Below are positions 13,401 through 22,829 of a DNA stretch of 64,000 bases, one piece after another. The translations under genes and the position numbers were made by a program. Each line of letters starts with the position of its first letter. The stretch's first letter is position 1. The notes beneath the pieces were generated by a model. It was not told where the DNA came from. It did no database searches and was given only the letters and a program-made list of their open reading frames with translations. The DNA comes from Salinicola peritrichatus (GTDB lineage: Bacteria; Pseudomonadota; Gammaproteobacteria; Pseudomonadales; Halomonadaceae): positions 32,365 to 96,364 of the forward strand of contig NZ_PZJU01000012.1 in assembly GCF_003206715.1 (NCBI RefSeq), in the 5' to 3' direction.

Positions 13401-14150
13401 GTGAAACACTTCCGAGTCGGGCAGATCGTGCCCAGTTCCAACGTCACCATGGAAACCGAGATCCCGGCGCTGCTGCGGGCTCGCGAGGCCGTGGGCGAGG
13501 AACGCTTCACCTTCCACTCTTCGCGCATGCGCATGAAGCACGTCACCAAGGAGGAGCTGGCGGCGATGGACGCTGACAGCGACCGCTGCGCGCTGGAGCT
13601 TTCCGATGCCCGCGTCGATGTCATGGGCTATGCCTGTCTCGTCGCGATCATGTCGATGGGCCACGGCTACCACTGCGTTTCGGGACCGCGCTTGCAGCAG
13701 GTGGCCGCAGACAACGGTGCGCCGACGCCGGTGGTGACATCGGCGGGGGCGCTGATCGAAGGCTTGCGGGCGATGGGCGTCAAAAAGGTGGCGGTGGTCG
13801 CGCCCTACATGAAGCCGCTGACCGAGATGGTCGTCGACTATATTCGTCATGAAGGGGTCGAGGTTTCCGATTACCGCGCGCTGGAGATTCAGGACAACCT
13901 GGCGGTGGCAGCCCACGATCCGATGAACCTGCCGGACATCGTCGCCGGGATGAACACCGACGACGTCGACGCGGTGGTGCTGTCGGCCTGCGTGCAGATG
14001 CCATCGCTACCCGCCGTGTCGATGGTCGAGGCTCGCACCGGCAAACCGGTGGTGACCGCGGCGATCGCCACCACCTGGCAGATGCTCAAGGCACTCGATG
14101 TCGAAACACGGGTGCCCGGCGGCGGTACGTTACTGTCAGGCGCTTACTGA
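13401..14150 (+). CDS. nicE: Maleate cis-trans isomerase
   Basis: Converts maleate to fumarate, the last step of the nicotinate lower pathway. The 249-residue protein belongs to the Asp/Glu racemase superfamily. The two catalytic cysteines are visible as YAC79LVA and SAC197VQMPS, and the N-terminus VGQIVPSSNVTMETE is typical. Translation starts at GTG, with TTGAGGA 9 bases upstream. First gene of the nicE-D-X-F unit. Confidence 0.93.
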   Translation: MKHFRVGQIVPSSNVTMETEIPALLRAREAVGEERFTFHSSRMRMKHVTKEELAAMDADSDRCALELSDARVDVMGYACLVAIMSMGHGYHCVSGPRLQQVAADNGAPTPVVTSAGALIEGLRAMGVKKVAVVAPYMKPLTEMVVDYIRHEGVEVSDYRALEIQDNLAVAAHDPMNLPDIVAGMNTDDVDAVVLSACVQMPSLPAVSMVEARTGKPVVTAAIATTWQMLKALDVETRVPGGGTLLSGAY

Positions 14151-14159
14151 GGACACATC

Positions 14160-14975
14160 ATGACGATAGACAACAACACCAAGGAAACACGGATTCATGG
14201 TTATAACGTGCATGCCAACGGCATCCGCCAGCACCTGATCCACTATCCCGGCCCGGGGCCGCAGATGCTGCTGATTCCCGGCATCACCTCGCCCGCCATC
14301 ACCTGGGGCTTCGTTGCCGAGCGGCTGGCCGAGCGCTTCGACGTGCACGTGCTCGACGTGCGCGGCCGGGGCCTGAGCCAGGCTGGCGATCTGGACTACT
14401 CGCTCGATGCGATGGCCGCCGACGCGCTGGCGGTGATCGCGGCGGCCGGGCTCGAATCACCGATCGTGCTGGGGCATTCGATGGGCGCGCGCACGGCGAT
14501 CCGGGCGGCGCGGATGAATCCGGTGCCGATCGGGCAGCTGGTGCTGGTCGATCCGCCGGTGTCGGGGCCGGGACGGCGTGCCTATCCCTCGGCCTGGAAC
14601 TGGTACGAGGATTCGATCCGGCTGGCCGAGAAAGGCTGTTCGGGCGAGGAGATGCGCCAATTTTGTCCGACCTGGAGCGATGAACAAAACGCGCTGCGCG
14701 CCGAGTGGCTGCACACCTGCCAGCTCGATGCGATTCGTACCGCCTACGACGGCTTCCACAGCGACGACATTCATGCCGATCTGGCCGAGATCACGCTGCC
14801 GATCCGCCTGGTCGTTGCCGGTGGCGCCCCGGTGATCGAAGCCGACGATGTCGCGGAAATCCAGACGCTGGCGCCGCAGACCGAGGTCCGGACCGTCGAA
14901 GGTGCCGGACACATGATTCCGTGGGATGACCTGGAAGGATTTATAAACGCGGTCATGGATCTGGAAACCCTGTGA
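14160..14975 (+). CDS. nicD: N-formylmaleamate deformylase
   Basis: Alpha/beta hydrolase that releases formate from N-formylmaleamate to give maleamate. The 271-residue protein has the nucleophile elbow GHS107MGA, the oxyanion region LLIPGITSPAITWG and the catalytic histidine in GAGH251MIPWDD. It lies 9 bases after nicE with TGAGGA before the ATG. The alpha/beta hydrolase fold alone would be generic; the position between nicE and nicX fixes the role. Confidence 0.9.
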   Translation: MTIDNNTKETRIHGYNVHANGIRQHLIHYPGPGPQMLLIPGITSPAITWGFVAERLAERFDVHVLDVRGRGLSQAGDLDYSLDAMAADALAVIAAAGLESPIVLGHSMGARTAIRAARMNPVPIGQLVLVDPPVSGPGRRAYPSAWNWYEDSIRLAEKGCSGEEMRQFCPTWSDEQNALRAEWLHTCQLDAIRTAYDGFHSDDIHADLAEITLPIRLVVAGGAPVIEADDVAEIQTLAPQTEVRTVEGAGHMIPWDDLEGFINAVMDLETL

Positions 14976-15014
14976 ATTCATTGGCATTTGACCAAAAACA
15001 ACGAGGATCGACCG

Positions 15015-16046
15015 ATGGATCAAGCAAGTTTTACCGAGATCTGCCTGCATCAGTTGAAAATGTCCGGCGTCCACGAGGGCGAGAAGCTCGTGGTGCTGAC
15101 GCAAGGCAACGAACGCCTCGATTACGCCGACGCCTTCATGGCGGCGGGGCAACGCCTGGGCGCCAACATGTACCACATGCGCCTGCCGGCGCCGCTGCCC
15201 ACCGGCGGCTGGAACGTCGGTGTCACCGGGCTGGCGGCGCTGCCCGGAGCGGTCGAGGCGCTGAAGCAGTGCGACATGCTGATCGACTGCATCTTCCTGC
15301 TGTTCTCACCGGAGCAGTTCGCGATCCAGGACGCGGGCACGCGGATTCTGACCGCGGTGGAGCCGCCCGAACTGCTGGCGCGCATGCTGCCGTATCCCGA
15401 GCTGCGCGAAAAGGTCGAGATCGCCGCCGAGATGCTGTCGAAGGCCAAGGTCATGCGGATCACCTCGCCACACGGCACCGACGTGACCTACCAGCTCAAT
15501 ACCTACCCCACCATCGCCGAATACGCCTGCACCGATACTCCCGGACGCTGGGATCACTGGCCTTCGGGCTTCGTGTTCACCGGCGGTGACGACGACGGTG
15601 TGGATGGCCGGATCGTGGTGGCGCCGGGCGATGTGCTGTTGCCGCAGAACATGTATGTGCGCGAGCCAATCACCTATACCATCGAGAAGGGCTGGATCAC
15701 CGACATCCGTGGCGGGCTCGATGCCGAACTGGTGAAATCCTACATGGCGGCCTTCAACGACCCGCGCGGCATGGGCATGAGCCATGTCGGCTGGGGCATG
15801 AACCCACAGGCCAAGTGGCACGGCATGACACCGGGCGCGTTTCCCGGCGGCATGGGTATGGAGCCGCGCAGTTTTTATGGCAATGTGATGTTCTCGACCG
15901 GGCCGAACAACGAACTCGGCGGTCCCAACGACACCGCCTGCCATCTCGATATTCCGATGCGCGGCTGCTCGTTGTTCCTCGACGACGAGCCGGTCGTGAT
16001 CGACGGCGATATCGTCGTCAAAGAGATTCAAATGCAACGTGACTGA
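15015..16046 (+). CDS. nicX: 2,5-dihydroxypyridine 5,6-dioxygenase
   Basis: Fe(II) ring-cleaving dioxygenase that opens 2,5-dihydroxypyridine to N-formylmaleamate. The 343-residue protein shows the metal ligands H257 (MSHVGWGMNP), H310 and D312 (TACHLDIPM). These fall 8 residues before H265, H318 and D320 that I recall for the Pseudomonas putida enzyme, a consistent offset. I chose the ATG at 15015 because GAGGA lies 7 bases upstream; a TTG at 14988 is in frame but poorly placed. A terminator-like hairpin follows at once. Confidence 0.93.
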   Translation: MDQASFTEICLHQLKMSGVHEGEKLVVLTQGNERLDYADAFMAAGQRLGANMYHMRLPAPLPTGGWNVGVTGLAALPGAVEALKQCDMLIDCIFLLFSPEQFAIQDAGTRILTAVEPPELLARMLPYPELREKVEIAAEMLSKAKVMRITSPHGTDVTYQLNTYPTIAEYACTDTPGRWDHWPSGFVFTGGDDDGVDGRIVVAPGDVLLPQNMYVREPITYTIEKGWITDIRGGLDAELVKSYMAAFNDPRGMGMSHVGWGMNPQAKWHGMTPGAFPGGMGMEPRSFYGNVMFSTGPNNELGGPNDTACHLDIPMRGCSLFLDDEPVVIDGDIVVKEIQMQRD

Positions 16047-16049
16047 CAC

Positions 16050-16072
16050 GCGGCCCCACCCGGGCCGCTTTT
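16050..16072 (+). terminator. Terminator-like hairpin inside the nic operon (nicX/nicF)
   Basis: A 7-bp stem GCGGCCC/GGGCCGC with a CACCC loop is followed by TTTT, only 15 bases before nicF. It could lower expression of nicF and the permease relative to nicEDX, or stabilise the upstream mRNA. Confidence 0.6.
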
Positions 16073-16087
16073 ACAGGAACAACAACA

Positions 16088-16741
16088 ATGTCCCAAGAGA
16101 CGGTCTATGATCAGGCGGGCTTTGGCTGTGCAGTGCCGCGCGGCAGCCGCCCGGCCATCGTCGTGGTCGATTTCAGCTATGGCTTCACCGATACGCAATA
16201 TCCCACCGCCGCCGCCATGCACAGCCAGATCGCGGCGACCCGGCGTTTGACCGACACGGCCCGTGCGGCGGGCTTTCCGGTCATCTACACCACCATTGTC
16301 TATCATCGGGGCGAGCTGGATATGCTCCCCTGGCTGAAGAAGGCGAGTGGGATGGCGGCGCTGCTGGAAGGTTCGCGGCTGGTCGAGATCGACGCCGCAA
16401 CCGGTATCCAGCCGCATGACGCTATCGTCACCAAGAAGGGCGCCTCGGCATTCTTCGGCACCTCGCTGGCGGCGATGCTGAGCGGGGCCAAGGTCGATAC
16501 CTTGATCGTGACCGGCGCCACCACGTCGGGCTGCGTGCGCGCCACCGTGGTCGACGCCGTGCAATCCGGCTTCAACGTGCTGGTGCCGCGCGACTGTTGC
16601 GCCGACCGGGCCGCGGCCCCGCATGACGCCAACCTTTACGACATGCACCAGAAGTACGCCGATGTCACGGATGCCGACGATATCCACGCCTGGTTGCGGA
16701 CATTGGCCGAGACACAGGCTGGTGCAGGCCGGGAGAGCTAG
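16088..16741 (+). CDS. nicF: Maleamate amidohydrolase
   Basis: Isochorismatase-like cysteine hydrolase that converts maleamate to maleate plus ammonia. The 217-residue protein has the triad D28 (VVVDFSYGF), K117 (VTKKGASAFFGT) and C149 (TTSGCVRATVVDA). AGGAACAACAACA precedes the ATG. It is two bases upstream of the permease gene. Together with nicX, nicD and nicE it completes the route from 2,5-dihydroxypyridine to fumarate. Confidence 0.92.
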   Translation: MSQETVYDQAGFGCAVPRGSRPAIVVVDFSYGFTDTQYPTAAAMHSQIAATRRLTDTARAAGFPVIYTTIVYHRGELDMLPWLKKASGMAALLEGSRLVEIDAATGIQPHDAIVTKKGASAFFGTSLAAMLSGAKVDTLIVTGATTSGCVRATVVDAVQSGFNVLVPRDCCADRAAAPHDANLYDMHQKYADVTDADDIHAWLRTLAETQAGAGRES

Positions 16742-16743
16742 CC

Positions 16744-18051
16744 ATGAGCTACTTTCCCAGGTGGCCGCTCGCCCGCACGGCGACGGTCGCACCCGACGAG
16801 CGTCTGTCATGGGGCGCCACTCTGCCGATGGGCGTCCAGCATCTGGTGGCAATGTCGGGCTCGACGATCCTCGGCCCGCTGCTGATGGGGTTCGATCCGA
16901 ACCTGGCGATCCTGTTCTCCGGGATCGGTACGCTGATCTTCTTTCTCTGCACCGCGGGTCGACTGCCCAGTTACCTCGGGTCATCGTTCTCCTTCATCGC
17001 CGTGGTCATTGCGGTGACGGGATACGCGGGTACCGGCCCCAACCCGAATATCGGTCCGGCGCTGGGCGGTATCATCGCGGCGGGCGCACTCTACGCGCTG
17101 ATTGGCCTGTTCGTGATCGCCACGGGGACCGGCTGGATCGAGCGGTTGATGCCGCCAGCGGTGACCGGTGCCATCGGTGCCGCGATCGGGCTCAACCTGG
17201 CGCCGGTGGCGGTCCAGGGTAGCCAAGGCAGTGGCCCTCATGTGTTCGTGGCGATGCTGACCCTGCTGGCGGTGGCGCTGATCTCGACCTTCGGGCCATT
17301 GGCCGTGCGCCGGATTTCGATCCTGATCGGCATTGCCGTGGGCTATGTCGCGGTGCTGATTCTCGGCAACGGCCTGGGGTTGTTGCCCGCGATCGATTTT
17401 TCGGAACTCGCCAGCGCGCCCTGGTTCGGCCTGCCGACCTTCCATTGTCCTGAATTCGTCCCTTCGGCCATGGTGATGATCGCACCGGTCGCACTGATCC
17501 TGGTCGCGGAGAACCTGGGCCATATCAAGGCAATCGGGGGGATGACGGGGCAGAACATGGACCGTTTCATAGGCCGCGGCTTCGTCGGCGACGGCCTGGC
17601 GACGATGATCTCTGGGTCGGGCGGCGGCACCGGCGTGACCACCTATGTCGAAAACATGGGCGTCATGGCGGTGACACGCGTGTTCTCGACGCTGGTGTTC
17701 GTGGTGGCGGCGCTGGTGGCGATCGCACTGGGCTTCTCGCCCAAGTTCGGCGCGCTGCTGCGCACCATCCCGGCACCGGTGCTGGGCGGTCTCGCCGTGG
17801 CCGTGTTCGGTCTGATCGCGGCGGCGATGGTGCGTCTCTGGGTCGACAATCGCGTCGACTTCTCGCAGCCGCGCAACCTGTTCACCGTGGGCGTCACGCT
17901 GGTCTTCGGCGCGGGCGATTTCACGCTGCATTTCGGTAGCTTCGCGCTGGGTGGCATCGGTACGGCGACCTTTGCCGCGCTGATTATCTACCAGCTCCTC
18001 AGCATCGGCCAGCCGGCGCCGGGGCGCGACGATAGGCCCGGCACAACCTAG
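16744..18051 (+). CDS. NCS2 (nucleobase:cation symporter-2) family permease
   Basis: Inner-membrane permease of 435 residues with about 12-14 hydrophobic segments. The NCS2 signature is present as ENMGVMAVTR, and the preceding QNMDRFIGRGFVGDGLATMISG resembles the UraA/RutG uracil branch. It is co-transcribed with nicF (2-base gap, GGGAGAG ribosome site). Classical nic clusters use an MFS transporter (NicT) and a porin (NicP), so a nucleobase-type permease suggests uptake of nicotinate, a hydroxynicotinate or another N-heterocycle. The substrate is inferred from position only. Confidence 0.85.
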   Translation: MSYFPRWPLARTATVAPDERLSWGATLPMGVQHLVAMSGSTILGPLLMGFDPNLAILFSGIGTLIFFLCTAGRLPSYLGSSFSFIAVVIAVTGYAGTGPNPNIGPALGGIIAAGALYALIGLFVIATGTGWIERLMPPAVTGAIGAAIGLNLAPVAVQGSQGSGPHVFVAMLTLLAVALISTFGPLAVRRISILIGIAVGYVAVLILGNGLGLLPAIDFSELASAPWFGLPTFHCPEFVPSAMVMIAPVALILVAENLGHIKAIGGMTGQNMDRFIGRGFVGDGLATMISGSGGGTGVTTYVENMGVMAVTRVFSTLVFVVAALVAIALGFSPKFGALLRTIPAPVLGGLAVAVFGLIAAAMVRLWVDNRVDFSQPRNLFTVGVTLVFGAGDFTLHFGSFALGGIGTATFAALIIYQLLSIGQPAPGRDDRPGTT

Positions 18052-18058
18052 CCCATTG

Positions 18059-18084
18059 GCGATCCGGCTCGCGGGCCGGATCGC
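18059..18084 (+). repeat. Perfect hairpin after the permease gene
   Basis: GCGATCCGGC (18059-18068) pairs with GCCGGATCGC (18075-18084) around a 6-base loop. No T-run follows, so this may be an mRNA-stabilising hairpin rather than an intrinsic terminator. Confidence 0.55.
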
Positions 18085-18247
18085 TCGGGGATGACGGCCT
18101 TTCTTGCACCATTCATGGGCTTGGGAAGGCATCTTGCACCCTGGTGGTTCAGAATTTCCCACGCATTTCACGCCGTAAGGCGCGCAGCAACGGCACGTAG
18201 GACATTGGCACGCTTATTGCTGTTCGACTAATGTCGATTCGAAATTT

Positions 18248-18266
18248 ACTAACCGATTAATTAATT
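18248..18266 (+). promoter_or_regulatory. Candidate operator upstream of the ABC importer operon
   Basis: ACTAACCGATTAATTAATT matches 16 of 19 bases of the reverse complement of 23014-23032 upstream of nicC. It lies about 40 bases before the solute-binding-protein start, in a strongly AT-rich stretch of an otherwise GC-rich region. Confidence 0.45.
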
Positions 18267-18305
18267 TATTGGTATACAACAACAAACCCAACCTGGAGAT
18301 ACACC

Positions 18306-19454
18306 ATGCGACCCTTGGCCCTGACCCGGATCATGCTAGCGGCTACTGCGCTGCTCTCGTTGTCGGCACACGCCCAGGACAGCCTGCCCATCGGGCTCAT
18401 CCAGCCGCTTACCGGCTCGGTCGCCTACAACGGCACCGCGGCCGCTCACGGCGCCGAGCTGGCGGTGAAGCAGCGCAATGCCAACGGCGGCGTGCTCGGC
18501 AAGCCGGTGGAAATGATCACCGAGGATGGCCAGTGCAGCCCGGCCGATTCGGTCAATGCCGCCGAGAAACTGATCCAGCGCGATGAAGTGGTGGCGCTCG
18601 TCGGCGCCTTCTGCAGCTCCGCCACCTCGGCGGTGATGCCGGTGGCCCAGAAATACAAGATTCCCTTCCTGACCGGCGTCTCCTCGGAGGCCAGCCTGAC
18701 CGAGGCGGGCAATCCCTATTTCTTCCGTTCCGCGGAAACCGACGCTCTGCTCGGCAGCGCCTTTTCCAAGCTGATCGTCGATAACCTCGGTCTCGAAAAA
18801 GTCGCCTACATCGGCGTCAACGACGACTGGGGACGCGGCAGCGTCAAGGCGTTCGAGCAGGAGCTGTCCGGTCATGGCGTGGAAACCGTGATGACCGAGT
18901 ATTTCAATCACGGCAGCAGTGACTTCTATACGCTGCTGACCAAGCTGCGCAATTCCGGTGCCGATGGCGTATTCGTCGCCGCCGAGACCCAGGACGGTTC
19001 CACCCTGGTGAAACAGCTCAAGCAGTTCGGTATCGACATGGACGTGTTCGGTGTCGGTTCCTGGGCCACCAGCGACTTCATCGATCTGACCGGCGACGCC
19101 GCCGAAGGCATCTACGCCGCGGTGCCTTATGTGTCCAACCTGCCCGGCGAGCGCAACGAACGCTTCGTGAAGGACTATACCGAGGCCTATGGTCAGGCGC
19201 CCGGCAAGTATGGCGCTGCTGGTTACAACGCTCTGAACATCATGATGGCCGCCATCGAGCGGGCCGGCAGCAGCGACGCCGAGGCCATCGTCGACGGGCT
19301 CAAGCAGACCGACTACGAAGCGCCCAACGGCCGCTATCGTTTCACCGCCAAGGGGCAGGGGTATGGCTTCCAGGCCGCACTGGTGCAGATCCAGAACGGT
19401 AAGACCGACGTCGTGGCAACCACCGCCATCGCCGCCCCGGACGCTGGGAACTGA
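18306..19454 (+). CDS. ABC importer periplasmic binding protein (LivJ/UrtA-like)
   Basis: Type I periplasmic solute-binding protein of 382 residues. A signal peptide ends at SAHA-QDS (about residue 24). The mature start LPIGLIQPLTGSVAYNG and the GGVLGKPVEMITEDGQCSPADS region are typical of the branched-chain amino acid/amide-binding (LIV) family. CCTGGAG precedes the ATG. It leads a five-gene operon. The location inside the nic island suggests capture of a pyridine carboxylate or related acid, but LIV-type proteins bind many ligands. Confidence 0.88.
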   Translation: MRPLALTRIMLAATALLSLSAHAQDSLPIGLIQPLTGSVAYNGTAAAHGAELAVKQRNANGGVLGKPVEMITEDGQCSPADSVNAAEKLIQRDEVVALVGAFCSSATSAVMPVAQKYKIPFLTGVSSEASLTEAGNPYFFRSAETDALLGSAFSKLIVDNLGLEKVAYIGVNDDWGRGSVKAFEQELSGHGVETVMTEYFNHGSSDFYTLLTKLRNSGADGVFVAAETQDGSTLVKQLKQFGIDMDVFGVGSWATSDFIDLTGDAAEGIYAAVPYVSNLPGERNERFVKDYTEAYGQAPGKYGAAGYNALNIMMAAIERAGSSDAEAIVDGLKQTDYEAPNGRYRFTAKGQGYGFQAALVQIQNGKTDVVATTAIAAPDAGN

Positions 19455-19457
19455 GCC

Positions 19458-20330
19458 ATGGACATGCTTCTCCAGTTTGTCGCCAATGGCCTCGTCTCGG
19501 GATCGTTCTATGCGTTGTCGGCGCTCGGCCTGACGCTGATCTTTGGGCTGATGCGGGTAGTCAATTTCGCCCACGGCGAGTTCTACATGCTCGGCGGCGT
19601 GCTGGGCTGGTTCGTCACCACCTATCTGGGGCTGAACTTCTTCGTCGGGCTGGTGGTGGTCGTGGTCGCGATGGCGGCCTTCGGCTGGCTGGTGGATCGC
19701 TTCCTGATCGAGCGCGTACGCGATCAGGGCGAGGAACCCAGCATCCTGCTGACCATCGGCTTGTCGATCTTCCTCACCAACTCCGCGCTGCTGGTGGTGG
19801 GGACCGCGCCGCTCAATATCGCCGGCGCGGTGCCCAACGCGCCGGTGTTCTTGGGGCCGGTGGTACTGACCCAGATGCGGCTGTTCGCGGTCGCGGCGTG
19901 CGCGGTGCTGATCCTTGCCGCCTACCTGCTGATCCGCCACACCCGCCTGGGACGGGCCATGCGTGCGACTTTCCAGGATCCGATGGCGGCGCGGCTGGCC
20001 GGGATCAAGACCGCCTACGTCTATGCCAGCACCTTCGCCCTGGGCACGGTGCTGGCCGCCTCCTCGGGCATGCTGCTGGGTTCGATCTACTCCGTCCAGG
20101 TCAGCGGCGGCGGCTTGATCAGCCTCAAGGCGTTCGTGGTGGTCATCCTCGGCGGCATGGGTAGCTTCGCCGGTGCCATCGTCGGCGGGCTGATCCTCGG
20201 TCTGGCGGAAGCGCTCTGGGGCGGTTATGTCTCCTCCGGCACCGTCGATGTGATCGGCTTCTTGATCGTGATCCTGACGCTGATCTTCAAACCCTACGGG
20301 TTGTTCTCGACTCAAGTGGAGCGCGCCTGA
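19458..20330 (+). CDS. livH: LIV-type ABC importer permease 1 (LivH-like)
   Basis: A 290-residue inner-membrane permease with 8 or so hydrophobic segments. The N-terminal LQFVANGLVSGSFYALSALG and the FAHGEFYMLGG stretch are family hallmarks. It starts 3 bases after the binding-protein stop, and its stop overlaps the next start (TGATG). Confidence 0.92.
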   Translation: MDMLLQFVANGLVSGSFYALSALGLTLIFGLMRVVNFAHGEFYMLGGVLGWFVTTYLGLNFFVGLVVVVVAMAAFGWLVDRFLIERVRDQGEEPSILLTIGLSIFLTNSALLVVGTAPLNIAGAVPNAPVFLGPVVLTQMRLFAVAACAVLILAAYLLIRHTRLGRAMRATFQDPMAARLAGIKTAYVYASTFALGTVLAASSGMLLGSIYSVQVSGGGLISLKAFVVVILGGMGSFAGAIVGGLILGLAEALWGGYVSSGTVDVIGFLIVILTLIFKPYGLFSTQVERA

Positions 20331-21325
20331 TGATGATCCTGGAACGCAATACCCTGCTGATCATGGCGGTGTTGGCAGCACTGTTTCCGCTGCTGGTCGG
20401 CAATCAATACGCCCTGCATATCGGCATCATGGTGCTGTTCTACGCCGTGCTGGCGACCAGTCTCAACCTGATCGTGGGCTATGTCGGCGAGTTCTCGCTG
20501 GGGCATACCGCCTTCCTCGGATTGGGCGCCTATGCCGCCGCGCTACTGTCGCTGCGCATGGGCCTGCCGATATGGGCCACGATACCGCTGGCCGGGGTGA
20601 TCTCGGCGCTGTTTGGTGCCGCCATCGGTGCCATCACCCTGCGGCTGCGCGGTCCCTATTTCGTGATCATCACGCTGGCCTTCGCTGAAGTGTTGCGCAT
20701 TATCGCCAACAACTGGATGGGGCTCACCAACGGCCCCATGGGGCTCTCCGGCGTGGTGCAACCGGCACTGCTTGCCGATGCCTCGCCCTTGGCGGCCAAG
20801 CGCTTCTATTTCTACCTGGCGCTGGCGATCGCGGTGGTCGCGCTCTATCTGGCTTACCGTTTCGTCTACTCCAACAACGGGCGGGCCGCGGTGACCGTAC
20901 GTGAGAACCGCTACGTGGCCCAGTCGGTAGGGATTCAGCCGTTCGCCTACGCCATGCGCGCCTTCGTGCTCGGGGCGTTTCTGGCCGGGCTGGCCGGCGG
21001 TTTCTACGCCCACTACATCACCTTCGTCGGCGCCAATGTCTTCGGCTTCGCCTTCATGGTCAGCATGATCATCATGGTGCTGATCGGCGGCAAGGGCACC
21101 CTGGTGGGACCGCTGGTCGGAGCGCTGCTGATCACCGTGCTGAACGAATACCTGCGTGAATTCCAGGAATTGCGCATGTCGCTGTTCGGACTGATCGTGA
21201 TCGGCGTGGTGCTGTTCCTGCCCAACGGCTTGATGGGCTTCCTGAACCTGCGTCGCGAACGCCGCCGTGCCACACCGGCAGCGGCCGCGGAAAGCCACGC
21301 CGAAGCGCCGGGAGGCAGCGCATGA
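20330..21325 (+). CDS. livM: LIV-type ABC importer permease 2 (LivM-like)
   Basis: A 331-residue second permease subunit. SLNLIVGYVGEFSLGHTAFL and the later GGKGTLVGPLVGA motif are typical of LivM. The two are translationally coupled: the ATG at 20330 shares its A with the TGA of the previous gene. The C-terminus extends into a short polar Ala/Arg-rich tail. Confidence 0.92.
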   Translation: MMILERNTLLIMAVLAALFPLLVGNQYALHIGIMVLFYAVLATSLNLIVGYVGEFSLGHTAFLGLGAYAAALLSLRMGLPIWATIPLAGVISALFGAAIGAITLRLRGPYFVIITLAFAEVLRIIANNWMGLTNGPMGLSGVVQPALLADASPLAAKRFYFYLALAIAVVALYLAYRFVYSNNGRAAVTVRENRYVAQSVGIQPFAYAMRAFVLGAFLAGLAGGFYAHYITFVGANVFGFAFMVSMIIMVLIGGKGTLVGPLVGALLITVLNEYLREFQELRMSLFGLIVIGVVLFLPNGLMGFLNLRRERRRATPAAAAESHAEAPGGSA

Positions 21326-22113
21326 GCGAGGTGCAGAATTTTCCCACACCGATGCTCTCCGTACGCGGATTGTGCAAGACATTCGGCGGCCTCAAGGCGG
21401 TGCAGGATATCGATCTCGACGTCAACAGCGGCGAGGTGTTCGGCCTGATCGGCCCCAACGGTGCCGGCAAGACGACCTGCTTCAACCTGATCACCGGCTT
21501 CTATACCCCGACGGCGGGCCGGGTGACCTTCCAGGGCCATGACATCACCGGCCACAGCCCCTACCGGATCGCCCGTCGGGGGCTGGTGCGCAGCTTCCAG
21601 AAAACCAACGTGCTCAAGGCGTTGAGCGTGTTCGAGAACGTGCTCGCCGGTCACTACCTGAGTACGCGGCAAACGTTGTTGGCGACCTTCTTCCCGCATG
21701 CCGGGGTCAGCCGGGCGGAACGCGAGGCACGCGACAGCGCCGCGCGTATCGTCGAGCTGATGGGGCTGGCAGCGCGCATGGATACGCCGGCCTTCCGGCT
21801 CTCCTGCGGCGAGCTGCGGCTGCTGGAAGTCGCGGTGGCGCTGGCGGCCAAGCCGGCGCTGCTGATGCTCGACGAACCGGCGGCGGGGCTCAACAGCCAG
21901 GAAGCGATGCGCTTCGGCAGCATTCTCAAATCGCTGCGCCGCAGCGAGGTGGAGTCGATCGTGCTGGTGGAACACAACATGAGTCTAGTCATGGAGGTCT
22001 GCGACCGGGTGATGGTGATGCACTTCGGCAGCAAGCTGGCCGAGGGCCGCCCGGAGCAGGTCAAGAACGACCCGCAGGTGATCGAAGCCTATCTCGGGAG
22101 GGCCCGCGCATGA
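21322..22113 (+). CDS. livG: LIV-type ABC importer ATPase 1 (LivG-like)
   Basis: A 263-residue ATPase with Walker A GPNGAGKTT, signature LSCGELRLLEVA (a variant of LSGGQ, with Cys-Gly), Walker B LLMLDEPAAG and the switch histidine in LVEHNM. The ATGA overlaps with both neighbours indicate tight coupling. It energises uptake with the LivF-like subunit. Confidence 0.93.
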   Translation: MSEVQNFPTPMLSVRGLCKTFGGLKAVQDIDLDVNSGEVFGLIGPNGAGKTTCFNLITGFYTPTAGRVTFQGHDITGHSPYRIARRGLVRSFQKTNVLKALSVFENVLAGHYLSTRQTLLATFFPHAGVSRAEREARDSAARIVELMGLAARMDTPAFRLSCGELRLLEVAVALAAKPALLMLDEPAAGLNSQEAMRFGSILKSLRRSEVESIVLVEHNMSLVMEVCDRVMVMHFGSKLAEGRPEQVKNDPQVIEAYLGRARA

Positions 22114-22829
22114 GTGCATCCACGCCCTTGTTGCAGGTCAGCGGGCTCCACGTGGCCTACGGCAAGATTGCCGCCCTGCACGGTATCGATATGGAGGTCG
22201 CCGCCGGTGAGATCGTGGCGCTGATCGGGGCCAACGGCGCCGGCAAGAGCACCACGCTGCGCACCATCTCGGGGCTGCTCAAGCCGAGTCGCGGCAGCAT
22301 CACCTGGGATGGCCGGGAGATCGCCGGGATGGACGCCGAGCGCATCGTCGCCGCCGGTATCGCTCACTGCCCGGAGGAGCGCCACATCTGGCCGGCCATG
22401 ACGGTGCGCGAAAACCTGATGCTGGGTGGTTATCTGTGCACGTCTCGCGCCCAGGTGGAGCAGCGCATGGAGCAGGCCTTCCAGCGCTTTCCGCGTCTGC
22501 GCGAACGCGATCGGCAGATGGCCGGCACCCTGAGCGGCGGCGAACAGCAGATGCTCGCCATCGCCCGGGCGTTGATGTCCGAACCCCGGCTGTTGATTCT
22601 CGACGAGCCCAGCCTGGGGCTATCGCCGAAGATGGCCGACGAGGTGTTCGACGTGGTGCGCGAGATCAATGCCCGCGGCGTTACCGTGCTCGTCGTCGAG
22701 CAGAACGTGCACAACGCGCTGGACATCGCTTCGCGCGCTTACGTGGTGGAGACCGGCGTTATCAGCACCCACGCTGACGCCGCCAGTTTGTTGGAGAATC
22801 CGGAAGTGTTGAGCGCCTATCTGGGTTAG
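22110..22829 (+). CDS. livF: LIV-type ABC importer ATPase 2 (LivF-like)
   Basis: A 239-residue ATPase with Walker A GANGAGKST, signature LSGGEQQMLAIARAL and Walker B LLILDEPSLGL. Last gene of the importer operon; a repeat element begins at its stop codon. Confidence 0.93.
   Translation: MSASTPLLQVSGLHVAYGKIAALHGIDMEVAAGEIVALIGANGAGKSTTLRTISGLLKPSRGSITWDGREIAGMDAERIVAAGIAHCPEERHIWPAMTVRENLMLGGYLCTSRAQVEQRMEQAFQRFPRLRERDRQMAGTLSGGEQQMLAIARALMSEPRLLILDEPSLGLSPKMADEVFDVVREINARGVTVLVVEQNVHNALDIASRAYVVETGVISTHADAASLLENPEVLSAYLG

Noticed and set aside
18336-20315. Minus-strand open frame over the importer genes
   Set aside because: Overlaps three well-supported genes and gives a His/Gln/Gly-rich product with no domain.
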